From the NCBI GenBank assembly GCA_023426145.1, contig JAFABG010000003.1, positions 62,001-126,000 of the forward strand: 64,000 nt of DNA, written 5' to 3'. Shown in pieces: positions 1 through 9,950 of this stretch. The notes beneath the pieces were generated by a model. The model saw nothing but the letters and a program-made list of their open reading frames with translations. It was not told the DNA's origin and ran no database searches. The stretch's first letter is position 1. Each line of letters opens with the position of its first letter. Source of the DNA: Bacteroidota bacterium. GTDB lineage: Bacteria; Bacteroidota; Bacteroidia; Bacteroidales; Bacteroidaceae. The translations under genes and the position numbers were made by a program.

Positions 1-31
1 TGGAACAACATTTCTAACAAACCCAATAAAA

Positions 32-1771
32 ATGAAGAAGAAACATGTAATTTTGGCAGCATTAGCTGCAACAATGTTGACTCCGACTGTTGTAAGGGCA
101 CAATACCCACAAATAACTGACGAAGCCAAAGACGCTTATTCAAAAATGATGAATGATGAACGGAAACGTTCGGATGAAGCATGGGCAAAAGCGTTGCCAA
201 TCGTGCAAAAGGAAGCTAAAGAAGGACGTCCATATATTCCTTGGGCTGCTCGCCCTTACGATTTGCCCCAAGCAGAAATTCCTTCATTCCCTGGCGCTGA
301 AGGTGGTGGTATGTACAGCTTTGGTGGTCGTGGCGGTAAAGTAATTACAGTTACCAATTTGAACGACCGTGGACCTGGCTCTTTCCGTGAAGCTTGTGAA
401 ACTGGTGGTGCACGTATTATCGTGTTTAATGTTGCCGGAATCATACGCTTGAATTCACCGATTATTGTACGTGCTCCTTATGTTACAATTGCTGGTCAGA
501 CTGCTCCTGGTGATGGTGTTTGTATCGCTGGACAATCTTTCTGGGTGGATACACATGATGTAGTTGTTCGCCACATGCGTTTCCGTCGTGGTGAAACAAT
601 GGTATGGCACCGTGATGATTCATTTGGTGGTAACCCGGTTGGAAATATCATGATTGACCACTGTTCATGTACTTGGGGATTGGATGAAAATATTTCTTTC
701 TATCGTCACATGTATGATCCTAGCGAAGGACAATATCAGAGTACAGATTTAAAATTGGCTACTGTTAACGTAACTATTCAGAATACTATTTCTGCTAAAG
801 CGCTTGATACATATAATCATGCTTTCGGTAGTACTTTAGGTGGTGAGAACTGTTCATTTATGCGTAACCTTTGGGCTAGTAACTCAGGACGTAACCCATC
901 AGTTGGATGGAATGGTGTGTTCAACTTCGTTAATAATGTTGTTTTCAACTGGGTACATCGCTCTACCGATGGTGGTGATTATACTGCTATGTTTAATATG
1001 ATTAACAACTACTACAAACCAGGACCAGCAACTCCTAAAGATACAAATGTTGGACACCGTATTTTGAAACCTGAATCAGGACGTAGTAAACTTGATCATC
1101 ATGTATACGGCCGTGTTTATGCTGACGGTAACATCATGGAAGGTTATCCTGAAATTACAAAGAATAACTGGAATGGTGGTATTCAAATCGAAACTGAGCC
1201 TAATACAGATGGATTTACTGAAATGATGCGTAGCTACAAACCATTTGCTATGCCTTACTTGAGAATTACTTCAGCTAGTGATGCTTATGATTACGTTGTG
1301 AAACATGTAGGTGCAACTTTACCTAAACGTGATATTGTTGACGTACGTGTTATTGATGAAGTAAAAACTGGTATTCCTTATTATGAGAAGAAGCTTCCTA
1401 AAGATGCTTATGGAGATTTAACTGGTACTTCACCAAAATCTTTGGGTGAAGATGGTCAATTTAAATATCGTCGTCTTCCAAAGGATTCATATAAAATAGG
1501 TATTATCACAGACGTTCGTCAGATGGGTGGATATCCTGAATATAAAGGAACCCCTTATGTAGATACTGACCATGATGGTATGCCGGATGCTTGGGAAGTA
1601 GCTAATGGCTTGAATCCTAATGATCCTAGTGATGCAAATCAAGACTGCACAGGTGATGGATATACAAATATCGAGAAATATATTAATGGTATCAGCACAA
1701 CTGATAAAATTAATTGGAGAGATTTGAAGAATAACTACGATACATTAGAAGCCAAAGGTAAATTAATGTAA
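32..1771 (+). CDS. Pectate lyase, family PL1 (first copy)
   Basis: A secreted 579-residue polysaccharide lyase expected to cleave de-esterified homogalacturonan by beta-elimination. A signal peptide (about residues 1-23, ending VVRAQ) precedes a short helical N-terminus. The parallel beta-helix starts at FPGAEGGG (about 86-93) and carries the PL1 features GPGSFREAC, IAGQTAPGDG, RHMRFRRG (basic catalytic region) and DHCSCTWGLDEN (calcium-binding acidic region). The last 60 residues hold a DTDHDGMPDAWE / DCTGDGYTNIEKY element, which resembles the calcium-binding type-3 repeats common on secreted lyases. It resembles BT1023 of the B. thetaiotaomicron RG-II locus (from memory). A paralogue lies at 48,865. 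Arginine is coded almost entirely by CGT, which suggests strong expression. Only 31 bases lie upstream in the window, so its promoter is not visible. Family call firm; exact substrate inferred. Confidence 0.93.
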   Translation: MKKKHVILAALAATMLTPTVVRAQYPQITDEAKDAYSKMMNDERKRSDEAWAKALPIVQKEAKEGRPYIPWAARPYDLPQAEIPSFPGAEGGGMYSFGGRGGKVITVTNLNDRGPGSFREACETGGARIIVFNVAGIIRLNSPIIVRAPYVTIAGQTAPGDGVCIAGQSFWVDTHDVVVRHMRFRRGETMVWHRDDSFGGNPVGNIMIDHCSCTWGLDENISFYRHMYDPSEGQYQSTDLKLATVNVTIQNTISAKALDTYNHAFGSTLGGENCSFMRNLWASNSGRNPSVGWNGVFNFVNNVVFNWVHRSTDGGDYTAMFNMINNYYKPGPATPKDTNVGHRILKPESGRSKLDHHVYGRVYADGNIMEGYPEITKNNWNGGIQIETEPNTDGFTEMMRSYKPFAMPYLRITSASDAYDYVVKHVGATLPKRDIVDVRVIDEVKTGIPYYEKKLPKDAYGDLTGTSPKSLGEDGQFKYRRLPKDSYKIGIITDVRQMGGYPEYKGTPYVDTDHDGMPDAWEVANGLNPNDPSDANQDCTGDGYTNIEKYINGISTTDKINWRDLKNNYDTLEAKGKLM

Positions 1772-1781
1772 TTCCTACTAG

Positions 1782-1859
1782 AGATTAGCATTGGTGATCG
1801 CAGAATCTATTAAAAATAACCCTTTTTATTTCGTTATCTGTGATAAGCCATGCTAATCT
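1782..1859 (+). repeat. Intergenic inverted repeat between PL1 and DUF3826 genes
   Basis: A perfect 10-base inverted repeat has arms AGATTAGCAT (1782-1791) and ATGCTAATCT (1850-1859). It is separated by 58 bases containing a run of T residues near the middle. It fills most of the gap between the stop of the lyase and the start of the next gene. A long-looped hairpin here could protect or process the mRNA. No function can be proven from sequence. Confidence 0.4.
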
Positions 1860-1881
1860 TGTAGTACAAATGATAAATAGC

Positions 1882-2550
1882 ATGAAGAAAATTATTTTAA
1901 TGTCGTTGTTGCTGATTTCTGGTTGGGTATCTGCTCAAACTGTTGATTTAGACAAAGAGAATCGCGATGCGAAATATGTTGAGACTATCGTTGCTCGTTC
2001 ACAAAAAATCGTAGATAAGCTTGGTTTATCTGATGCAAAGACAGCGGAAAATGTATGTAACATTATTGCTAATCGTTATTTTGAGTTGAATGATATCTAT
2101 GATACTCGCGATGCCAAGGTTGACAAAGTGAAGAAATCAGGAATTACTGGTGAAGCAAAAAATGAAGCTTTAAAAGCAGCCGAAAATGAAAAGGATGCTG
2201 CTTTATACCGTTCTCATTTTGCTTTCCCTGCTGACTTATCACTTTATCTGGATGAAAAACAGATTGAAGCAGTGAAAGATGGAATTACTTATGGAGTGGT
2301 GAAAGTAACTTACGACTCTCAACTCGACATGATTCCGACATTGAAAGATGAAGAGAAGGCTCAGATTTATGCTTGGTTAGTTGAAGCGCGTGAATTTGCT
2401 ATGGATGCAGAAAATTCAAACAAAAAACACGCAGCGTTCGGTAAATATAAGGGACGTATCAATAACTATTTAGCCAAGAGAGGCTACGATCTTACAAAAG
2501 AACGTGAAGACTGGTATAAACGTGTTAAAGCACGTGGCGGTTCTTTATAG
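1882..2550 (+). CDS. DUF3826 secreted protein
   Basis: A 222-residue exported protein of the DUF3826 type, function unknown. The start was moved to ATG 1882 because a clean signal peptide (MKKIILMSLLL...VSAQT) begins there. The upstream GTG at 1840 lies inside the inverted repeat. The mature part is mostly helical and charged, with IVDKLGLSDAKTAENV near the N-terminus and a C-terminal block containing DEKQIEAVKDG, IPTLKDEEKAQIYAWL and YKGRINNYLAKRGYD. That block clearly resembles the C-terminal 130 residues of the esterase at 11,320-13,284. It follows the lyase and is closed by the terminator at 2587, so the two are probably co-transcribed. It matches BT1022 by position (from memory). A structural or substrate-binding accessory to pectin enzymes is a reasonable guess, no more. 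Confidence 0.8.
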   Translation: MKKIILMSLLLISGWVSAQTVDLDKENRDAKYVETIVARSQKIVDKLGLSDAKTAENVCNIIANRYFELNDIYDTRDAKVDKVKKSGITGEAKNEALKAAENEKDAALYRSHFAFPADLSLYLDEKQIEAVKDGITYGVVKVTYDSQLDMIPTLKDEEKAQIYAWLVEAREFAMDAENSNKKHAAFGKYKGRINNYLAKRGYDLTKEREDWYKRVKARGGSL

Positions 2551-2586
2551 TATTCTTTTTATAAAGATAAGTTTGTTTGATTTATG

Positions 2587-2615
2587 AAGGGGTAGCTTTA
2601 GGGCTGCCCTTTTTT
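2587..2615 (+). terminator. Rho-independent terminator after DUF3826 gene
   Basis: A stem pairs bases 2587-2596 with 2603-2612 (GGGTAGC against GCTGCCC, with G-U wobbles). A T run to 2615 follows. It ends the PL1-DUF3826 unit just before the operator-like site at 2656. Confidence 0.75.
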
Positions 2616-2655
2616 AGTTTATAGCCTTTCTTCTTCCGAATCTTTAAGAATATTT

Positions 2656-2685
2656 GAGTACAAATTGCCCTTTTTCTCGTCTTTT
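2656..2685 (+). promoter_or_regulatory. Operator-like site A (GAGTACAAA-N13-CGTCTTTT)
   Basis: GAGTACAAA occupies 2656-2664 and CGTCTTTT 2678-2685, with exactly 13 bases between. The same two boxes at the same spacing occur upstream of five other RG-II units. Here the site lies 50 bases before the start of the GH43-like gene and would control the five-gene unit to 13,284. Proposed target of the HTCS at 44,362. Confidence 0.7.
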
Positions 2686-2735
2686 CTGTATAATGAACAC
2701 AATTATAGGATAAAATTGAAACAGTATATATCAAA

Positions 2736-3665
2736 ATGAAAAGATTGAGAAACGCATTAGCCGCTGTGGCTGTGCTTGTGTTAGCTTCTTGTGGTGGAAG
2801 CAAAGACTATTATATGTTCACCTCCTTTCATGAGCCGGCTAATGAAGGGTTAAGGTATTTGTACAGTGAAGACGGCATGCATTGGGACAGTATTCCTGGA
2901 GTCTGGTTAAAGCCAGAGTTGGGAAAACATCAGTTAATGCGTGATCCTTCTATGACTCGCACGCCAGATGGAACTTATCATCTAGTGTGGACAACTAGCT
3001 GGAAAGGGGATTTAGGTTTCGGTTATGCTCATTCAAAAGATCTGATCCACTGGTCGGAACAAAAAATGATACCAGTTATGCAAGATGAACCGACTACAGT
3101 TAATGTTTGGGCACCGGAAATCTTTTATGACGATGACAAGCAAGAATTTATAGTTGTATGGGCTTCTTGTATTCCCGGAAGATTTGAGAGAGGGGTAGAA
3201 GAGGACACCAATAATCATCGTCTGTATTATATCACAACAAAAGATTTTAAAACCGTATCAAAAGCGAAAGTGCTTTATGATCCTGGATTCAGTTCAATTG
3301 ATGCAGTGATAGTGAAGCGTGCAAAGAATGATTATGTAATGGTGCTTAAAGATAATACACGTCCAGAAAGAAACTTAAAAGTGGCTTTCGCAAAATCACC
3401 AACAGGACCTTACTCACATGCTTCGTTGCCTTTCACTGAATGTTTTGTTGAAGGCCCGTCAGTCGAAAAAGTAGGCGATGATTATCTTATCTATTTTGAT
3501 GTATATAAGAAAAAGATATATGGAGCTATGCGTACAAAAGATTTTCTTAATTTCACGGATGAAACTAGAAAAGTGAGTATACCTGCTGGACATAAGCACG
3601 GAACTATATTTAGGGCTCCGCAAGCTACAGTAGAAGCTTTATTGGAACAAAGTAAGAAGAAATAA
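2736..3665 (+). CDS. GH43-like five-bladed beta-propeller glycosidase lipoprotein
   Basis: A 309-residue lipoprotein (lipobox LASC, Cys19) with a single five-bladed propeller of the GH43/GH32 type. All three GH43 catalytic positions can be seen: Asp70 in MRDPS (base), Asp189 in SSIDAV (pKa modulator) and Glu239 in FVEGPS (acid). WAPEIFYDD at about 125-133 is a typical family element. The likely activity is release of an alpha-L-arabinofuranosyl or related pentosyl group, but the exact linkage cannot be read from sequence. It resembles BT1021 by context (from memory). First gene of the unit controlled by site A; 20 bases separate it from the GH143-GH142 gene. The lipobox suggests membrane anchoring on the periplasmic or surface side. 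Confidence 0.82.
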   Translation: MKRLRNALAAVAVLVLASCGGSKDYYMFTSFHEPANEGLRYLYSEDGMHWDSIPGVWLKPELGKHQLMRDPSMTRTPDGTYHLVWTTSWKGDLGFGYAHSKDLIHWSEQKMIPVMQDEPTTVNVWAPEIFYDDDKQEFIVVWASCIPGRFERGVEEDTNNHRLYYITTKDFKTVSKAKVLYDPGFSSIDAVIVKRAKNDYVMVLKDNTRPERNLKVAFAKSPTGPYSHASLPFTECFVEGPSVEKVGDDYLIYFDVYKKKIYGAMRTKDFLNFTDETRKVSIPAGHKHGTIFRAPQATVEALLEQSKKK

Positions 3666-3685
3666 ATTAAAACCTCAAATAAGTA

Positions 3686-6600
3686 ATGAACAACTCCACC
3701 AAAATTCTTTTTGCTCTAGCTGCTGGATGGTTGACTTCCACAGCTCAAGCACAAATTCCGCAAGATAGAATCCATTATACGGGAACCGAATTGTCGAATC
3801 CGAATTGTCATGACGGTCAATTGTCTCCTGTGGTGGGAGTACACAATATTCAATTGTTGCGTGCCAACAGAGAACATCCTGATGCTTCCAATGGAAATGG
3901 ATGGACATATAATCATCAGCCAATGTTGGCTTATTGGAATGGACAGTTCTATTATCAATATCTATCAGATCCTTCAGACGAGCATGTGCCGCCTTCACAA
4001 ACCTTTCTGATGACTTCAAAAGATGGTTATCGGTGGACCAATCCGGAAGTTGTTTTTCCAACTTACCGTGTGCCTAATGGGTATTCAAAAGAATCGCGTC
4101 CGGGAGTGAAAGCGAAAGACTTACTAGCTATCATGCACCAGCGTGTGGGTTTCTATGTTTCCAAATCAGGACGTTTGATAACAATGGGAAACTATGGTGT
4201 GGCTTTAGACAAAAAAGATGATCCAAACGATGGAAACGGAATAGGTAGAGTGGTAAGAGAGATTAAGAAAGATGGCTCATTTGGACCGATTTTCTTTATT
4301 TATTATAATCACGGATTTAATGGGAAAAACACAGATTATCCATATTTTACAAAAAGTAAGGATCGCGAATTTGTGAAAGCCTGTCGCGAGATTTTGGATA
4401 ATCCGCTTTATATGATGCAATGGGTGGAGGAAGCTGATCGTGAAGATCCAATTATTCCATTGAAAAAAGGATATAAAGCATTCAATTCCTATACTTTACC
4501 TGATGGACGTATTGCTAGTTTATGGAAACACGCTCTAACTTCGATCAGTGAGGATGGTGGACATACTTGGGCAGAACCTGTACTTCGTGCAAAAGGGTTC
4601 GTAAACAGTAATGCTAAGATTTGGGGACAACACTTAACTGACGGTACTTATGCGACTGTATATAACCCATCTGAGTTTCGCTGGCCACTTGCCATTTCTT
4701 TGAGTAAAGATGGACTTGAATATACAACTTTAAATTTAGTTCACGGAGAAATTACGCCAATGCGTTATGGCGGTAATTATAAATCGTACGGACCACAATA
4801 TGTACGTGGTATACAAGAAGGAAATGGAATACCTGCCGATGGAAATTTATGGGTTTCTTATAGTGTGAACAAAGAAGATATGTGGATTTCACGTATTCCT
4901 GTTCCAGTGAGGATTGATGCAGCTGCGCAAGCCAATGATGATTTTACAAAATCAAAGACAATTGCTGATTTAATAGATTGGAACATTTATTCTCCAGTTT
5001 GGGCACCTGTTTCTTTAGATGGAAAATGGTTGAAGCTTCAAGATAAAGATCCTTTTGATTATGCTAAAGTAGAAAGAAAGATTCCAGCTTCTAAAAACTT
5101 GAAAGTCTCTTTTGACTTATTAGCAGAACAAAATGATAAAGGAACTCTCCAGATAGAGTTTTTAGATGAAAATGGTGTTGCTTGTTCGCGCTTAGAGCTA
5201 ACCTCAGATGGCGTTTTTCGTGCTAAAGGTGGTTCTCGTTTTGGCAACATGATGAACTATGAAGCCGGTAAAACATACCATGTAGAAGTAGCACTTTCAA
5301 CAACAGATCGTAATATTCAGGTATATGTGGATGGGAAAAGAGTAGGATTGCGCATGTTATACGCTCCTGTAGCTAGTGTAGAGCGTCTTGCTTTCCGTAC
5401 TGGTGTTCCAAGAACATTCCCTACAGTGGATACTCCTGCTGACCAGACTTATGATTTACCTAATGCAGGTGAACAAGAACCTTTGGCTAGCTATCGCATA
5501 GCAAATGTTAAAACAGCCTCATTAGATAAAGATGCTTCTTCAGCTTTCTTGAAGTATGCCAACTTTAGCCACTACGTAGATTATTTCAATGCTATGGAGG
5601 ATGAGAATGTTGCGGAAATCATACCGAATGCAAAAGCTTCTGAATGGATGGAAGAAAACATTCCATTGTTTGAATGTCCACAACATAATTTCGAAGAAAT
5701 GTATTATTATCGCTGGTGGACTTTACGTAAGCATATCAAGAAAACTCCAGTGGGATATGGAATGACCGAATTTTTAGTGCAACGCTCTTATGCAGATAAG
5801 TATAATTTGATAGCTTGTGCTATTGGACATCATATTTATGAAAGTCGTTGGCTTAGAAACCAAGAGTATCTAGACCAGATTATTCATACTTGGTATCGCG
5901 GTAATGATGGGGGGCCGATGAAGAAAATGAATAAATTCAGCTCATGGAATGCTGACGCTGTGCTTGCCCGTTATTTGGTGAATGGAGATAAAAAGTTCAT
6001 GCTAGATATGAGAAATGATTTGGATACTGAATATAAGCGTTGGGAAAGTACCAATCGTCTGAAAAATGGTTTGTATTGGCAGGGAGATGTACAAGACGGT
6101 ATGGAAGAGTCAATCAGTGGTGGACGAAAAAAGAAATATGCTCGCCCCACTATTAATAGCTATATGTATGGCAATGCAAAAGCATTATCATTGATGGGTA
6201 TTCTTTCTGGTGATGAAAACATGGCAATGAGATATGGATTGCGTGCTGATACGTTGAAAAACATCGTAGAAAAAGAACTGTGGAATACTCGTCATCAGTT
6301 CTTTGAAACTATGCGTACTGATTCTTCGGCTAATGTTAGAGAGGCTATTGGATATATTCCTTGGTACTTTAATTTGCCTGATACAACGATGAAATACCAA
6401 GTAGCTTGGAAAGAAGTAATGGATGAGAAAGGTTTTTCTGCTCCTTATGGCTTAACTACGGCTGAACGTCGTCACCCAGAGTTCCGTACACATGGTGTGG
6501 GGAAATGTGAATGGGACGGAGCTATTTGGCCGTTTGCATCTGCACAAACATTGACTGCAATGGCCAATTTTATGAATAATTATCCTCAAACGGTGCTCAA

Positions 6601-7015
6601 TGATAGTGTGTATTTCCGTCAAATGGAACTGTATGTAGAATCACAGTATCACCGTGGACGCCCTTATATTGGTGAATATTTGGATGAAGTAACTGGCTAT
6701 TGGCTTAAAGGAGATCAAGAAAGAAGCCGTTATTATAACCATTCAACTTTCAATGATTTAATGATTACTGGATTGATTGGACTTCGCCCTCGTCTTGATA
6801 ATACAATAGAAGTAAATCCACTCATACCCGCAGATAAATGGGACTGGTTCTGTCTAGACAATGTGCTATATCACGGTCACAACCTGACTATTCTTTGGGA
6901 TAAATATGGCAATCGTTACCACGCAGGAAAAGGACTACGTATCTTTGTCGATGGTAAAGAGGTTGGTCATGCTGATACGTTGACTAAAGTAATTTGCGTA
7001 GATGCATTAAACTGA
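3686..7015 (+). CDS. Bifunctional GH143-GH142: Dha hydrolase and beta-L-arabinofuranosidase (BT1020-like)
   Basis: A 1,109-residue exported protein (signal peptide ending STAQAQ) with two catalytic halves. Residues about 20-410 form a propeller-like domain with repeated SKDG and SEDGG turns, matching the GH143 half of BT1020. Residues about 415-600 look like a concanavalin/LamG-type beta-sandwich (VSFDLLAEQ, VYVDGKRVG). Residues about 640-1109 form an (alpha/alpha)6 toroid with CEWDGAIWPFASAQ, YIGEYLDEVTGYW and NHSTFNDLMITGLIGLRP, matching GH142. In B. thetaiotaomicron these activities remove the disaccharide of RG-II side chain D: arabinofuranose linked to 2-keto-3-deoxy-D-lyxo-heptulosaric acid (Dha). 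The length agrees with BT1020 as I recall it. Catalytic residues not assigned. Second gene of the site-A unit. Confidence 0.88.
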   Translation: MNNSTKILFALAAGWLTSTAQAQIPQDRIHYTGTELSNPNCHDGQLSPVVGVHNIQLLRANREHPDASNGNGWTYNHQPMLAYWNGQFYYQYLSDPSDEHVPPSQTFLMTSKDGYRWTNPEVVFPTYRVPNGYSKESRPGVKAKDLLAIMHQRVGFYVSKSGRLITMGNYGVALDKKDDPNDGNGIGRVVREIKKDGSFGPIFFIYYNHGFNGKNTDYPYFTKSKDREFVKACREILDNPLYMMQWVEEADREDPIIPLKKGYKAFNSYTLPDGRIASLWKHALTSISEDGGHTWAEPVLRAKGFVNSNAKIWGQHLTDGTYATVYNPSEFRWPLAISLSKDGLEYTTLNLVHGEITPMRYGGNYKSYGPQYVRGIQEGNGIPADGNLWVSYSVNKEDMWISRIPVPVRIDAAAQANDDFTKSKTIADLIDWNIYSPVWAPVSLDGKWLKLQDKDPFDYAKVERKIPASKNLKVSFDLLAEQNDKGTLQIEFLDENGVACSRLELTSDGVFRAKGGSRFGNMMNYEAGKTYHVEVALSTTDRNIQVYVDGKRVGLRMLYAPVASVERLAFRTGVPRTFPTVDTPADQTYDLPNAGEQEPLASYRIANVKTASLDKDASSAFLKYANFSHYVDYFNAMEDENVAEIIPNAKASEWMEENIPLFECPQHNFEEMYYYRWWTLRKHIKKTPVGYGMTEFLVQRSYADKYNLIACAIGHHIYESRWLRNQEYLDQIIHTWYRGNDGGPMKKMNKFSSWNADAVLARYLVNGDKKFMLDMRNDLDTEYKRWESTNRLKNGLYWQGDVQDGMEESISGGRKKKYARPTINSYMYGNAKALSLMGILSGDENMAMRYGLRADTLKNIVEKELWNTRHQFFETMRTDSSANVREAIGYIPWYFNLPDTTMKYQVAWKEVMDEKGFSAPYGLTTAERRHPEFRTHGVGKCEWDGAIWPFASAQTLTAMANFMNNYPQTVLNDSVYFRQMELYVESQYHRGRPYIGEYLDEVTGYWLKGDQERSRYYNHSTFNDLMITGLIGLRPRLDNTIEVNPLIPADKWDWFCLDNVLYHGHNLTILWDKYGNRYHAGKGLRIFVDGKEVGHADTLTKVICVDALN

Positions 7016-7066
7016 TAGTCTATTATTTAATCTAAAGAGACAAGTCATTAATAAGAAAAACAAATA

Positions 7067-9886
7067 ATGAATATAAAAAGATATCTTCTACTTCTAATAC
7101 TTGGTTTACCGTGTTTATTGCAAGCAAAGCATATTGCAATTACACGTTTAACTTGCGAAATGCGTGAAGGCATGGTTGTTGTTGAAGGTAATCCTCGTTT
7201 AGGATGGGCAATGGCATCTCAAGAAAATGGAGCTAGACAAACCGCTTATGAGATTGAAATACGCGAGGATTTTACCGGACATTTGATATGGAAAAGTGGT
7301 AAAGTGGTTTCAGCTCAAAGTCAGTTAGTGCCGACAAAAGGGGCAGAGATACATGGCTCAAATCCATATAACTATCTTTGGCGTGTACGTGTTTGGGATG
7401 AGAATGATGTTGCGTCTGAATGGAGCCAGGAAGCTAAATTTCGCATGGCTCCCCAAGATATATCTACCGTTAAATGGATAGGTGCTATTACTCGAAAAGA
7501 GGCTCATTTGCCTGAAGGAAGAAATTTCCATGGAGCAGAACTTAAGAAACCCGAAGTGAAGAAAGCTTGGGAGGCAGTAGATACATTGGCTAAGAAAAGT
7601 ATTCTTTTGCGTAAAACGTTCCAGATAGGTGCCAGCAAAAATCAAGTTCGTGCACCTAAGAAGAAAGTGGTTGAAGCTACTGCTTACGTATGTGGTTTAG
7701 GATTCTATGAGTTTTCATTGAATGGAAAAAAAGTAGGTGAAAGTGAATTTGCTCCTCTATGGAGTGATTATGATAAAAGTGTATTTTATAATACTTATGA
7801 TGTTACTGAGCTATTGAGATCCGGAGAAAATGCCGTGGGTATCATGCTTGGTAATGGATTTTACAATGAGCAGGGAGGACGCTATAGAAAACTTCAGATT
7901 AGTTTTGGAGCTCCTACGCTTTTATTTTCATTAGTCATAAACTATGAAGATGGTACCCATGAAACTATCCAATCCAATGAAAATTGGAAATATGATTTGA
8001 GCCCGATAACATTCAATAGTATTTATGGGGGAGAAGATTATGATGCACGACTAGAGCAAAAAGGTTGGAATCAGATTGGATTTAATGATAGTAAATGGCG
8101 TCCAGTGGTTATTCAGGACGCACCGAAGGGACAACTGCGTCCTCAAATGGCTGCGCCAGTTAAAATCATGGAACGCTATGATTTCCAGAAGGTCACAAAG
8201 TTAACTCCAGAGCAAATTGTATCTGCTTCAAAATCTACTAAACGGACAGTTGATCCTTCTGCCTTTGTTCTCGATATGGGGCAAAATTTAGCGGGATTCC
8301 CCGAAATAACTATTCGTGGAAAACGTGGGCAGAAGGTGACTTTATTAGTGGCTGAGTCACTTACAGAAGAAGGCGCATGTAACCAGCGTCAGACAGGACG
8401 TCAGCATTTTTATGAGTACACCCTTAAGGGGGATGGAGAAGAAACTTGGCATCCTCGCTTTTCCTATTATGGCTTCCGTTACATCCAAGTGGAAGGAGCG
8501 GTATTGAAAGGACAGAAGAATGCTCATAAACTTCCAGTGATTAAAAAAATCCAATCGTGCTTTGTCTATAATTCAGCAAAAAAAGTTTCTACATTTGATT
8601 CCTCAAACCAAATCTTTAATGCTGCTCACCGATTGATTGAAAAAGCAGTTAGAAGTAACATGCAGTCTGTGTTCACTGATTGTCCGCATCGTGAAAAACT
8701 AGGATGGCTTGAGCAAGTTCATCTTAACGGTCCAGGTTTACTTTATAATTATGACCTGACGGCCTATGCTCCTCAGATTATGCAGAACATGGCTGACGCA
8801 CAGCATCCTAATGGTGCTATGCCAACTACTGCTCCAGAATATGTTGTTTTTGAGGGTCCCGGTATGGATGCCTTTGCAGAGTCACCAGAATGGGGGGGAA
8901 GCTTGGTCATTTTCCCATTCATGTATTATGAAACGTATGGTGATGATTCGTTGATTAAAAAATATTATCAGCATATGCGTCGATATGTAGATTACCTTGA
9001 GACACGTGCTGATCACCATCTTTTGTCTTTTGGTCTAGGTGACTGGTATGACTACGGAGATTTTCGTGCAGGTTTCTCTCGCAACACACCTGTTCCATTG
9101 GTTGCTACTGCGCATTATTATATGACAGTAATGTATTTGACTAGAGCAGCTAGATTGGTTGGCAATGACTATGATATTCATTATTATGGCACTTTAGCAA
9201 ACAAAATTTTGGCAGCGTTTAATAAACGATTCATGAATGAAAAAACGGCTCAATATGGTACTGGAAGCCAATGTAGCAATGCATTACCTTTGTTCTTAGA
9301 TATGGTGAAACGCATAGGTAGCCAAGATGAAAGTGAAGATGATCCTCAATTGCGGGCTCAAGTGCTGATGAATCTTATTAAGGATGTGAAAGCGCATGGA
9401 AACCGTTTAACTACTGGAGATGTAGGCAATCGATATTTGATTCAGACATTGGCTCGTAATGGTGAAGATGAACTCGTTTATAAGATGTTTAACCACGAAG
9501 ATGCTCCCGGATATGGATTTCAGTTGAAGTTTGGTGCAACCACCCTTACTGAGCAATGGGATCCTCGACAGGGTTCTTCTTGGAATCATTTTATGATGGG
9601 ACAAATTGACGAATGGTTCTTTAACTCATTGGTAGGTATTCGCCCTGAGAAAAAAGGTTACCAACACTTTGTTATTGCTCCTAAACCTGTGGGGGATTTG
9701 CATTTTGTCAATTCTAGCTATGACACATTATATGGAACGATAGCTGTTAACTGGACACATAAAGACGGCAGCTTCAAGCTCAACATATCTGTGCCTGTAA
9801 ACACTAGTGCTACGGTATATTTACCAGGTGAGAAAGAACCGAAAAAAGTGCAAAGCGGTACGTACCAATTTATAAGTGCTTACTAA
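7067..9886 (+). CDS. GH78 alpha-L-rhamnosidase (BT1019-like)
   Basis: A 939-residue exported enzyme (signal peptide ending LQAKH) with the domain order of large GH78 rhamnosidases. An N-terminal fibronectin-like strand domain (PRLGWAMAS...AYEIEIRE) comes first, followed by beta-sandwich domains with AYVCGLGFYEFSLNGKKVG and LMLGNGFYN-like elements. The (alpha/alpha)6 catalytic domain has FTDCPHREKLGWLEQ (about 545-560, the acid region), AESPEWGGS and TTLTEQWDPRQGSSWNH, and a C-terminal beta domain follows. It should remove terminal alpha-L-rhamnose from an RG-II side chain, exact linkage not readable. Its 3' end overlaps the long-form reading frame of the next gene by 11 bases, but the chosen start for that gene (9951) does not overlap. 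Confidence 0.92.
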   Translation: MNIKRYLLLLILGLPCLLQAKHIAITRLTCEMREGMVVVEGNPRLGWAMASQENGARQTAYEIEIREDFTGHLIWKSGKVVSAQSQLVPTKGAEIHGSNPYNYLWRVRVWDENDVASEWSQEAKFRMAPQDISTVKWIGAITRKEAHLPEGRNFHGAELKKPEVKKAWEAVDTLAKKSILLRKTFQIGASKNQVRAPKKKVVEATAYVCGLGFYEFSLNGKKVGESEFAPLWSDYDKSVFYNTYDVTELLRSGENAVGIMLGNGFYNEQGGRYRKLQISFGAPTLLFSLVINYEDGTHETIQSNENWKYDLSPITFNSIYGGEDYDARLEQKGWNQIGFNDSKWRPVVIQDAPKGQLRPQMAAPVKIMERYDFQKVTKLTPEQIVSASKSTKRTVDPSAFVLDMGQNLAGFPEITIRGKRGQKVTLLVAESLTEEGACNQRQTGRQHFYEYTLKGDGEETWHPRFSYYGFRYIQVEGAVLKGQKNAHKLPVIKKIQSCFVYNSAKKVSTFDSSNQIFNAAHRLIEKAVRSNMQSVFTDCPHREKLGWLEQVHLNGPGLLYNYDLTAYAPQIMQNMADAQHPNGAMPTTAPEYVVFEGPGMDAFAESPEWGGSLVIFPFMYYETYGDDSLIKKYYQHMRRYVDYLETRADHHLLSFGLGDWYDYGDFRAGFSRNTPVPLVATAHYYMTVMYLTRAARLVGNDYDIHYYGTLANKILAAFNKRFMNEKTAQYGTGSQCSNALPLFLDMVKRIGSQDESEDDPQLRAQVLMNLIKDVKAHGNRLTTGDVGNRYLIQTLARNGEDELVYKMFNHEDAPGYGFQLKFGATTLTEQWDPRQGSSWNHFMMGQIDEWFFNSLVGIRPEKKGYQHFVIAPKPVGDLHFVNSSYDTLYGTIAVNWTHKDGSFKLNISVPVNTSATVYLPGEKEPKKVQSGTYQFISAY

Positions 9887-9950
9887 GAAGCAGAACTCTT
9901 GTAGGAGTTGCTATTTTAATAATGATGAAATATTTCAAACCCTATTTACC

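Noticed and set aside
3675..4061. Reverse-strand open frame of 128 codons within the GH143-GH142 gene
   Set aside because: It lies wholly against a well-supported gene, shows no recognisable domain and has no promoter.
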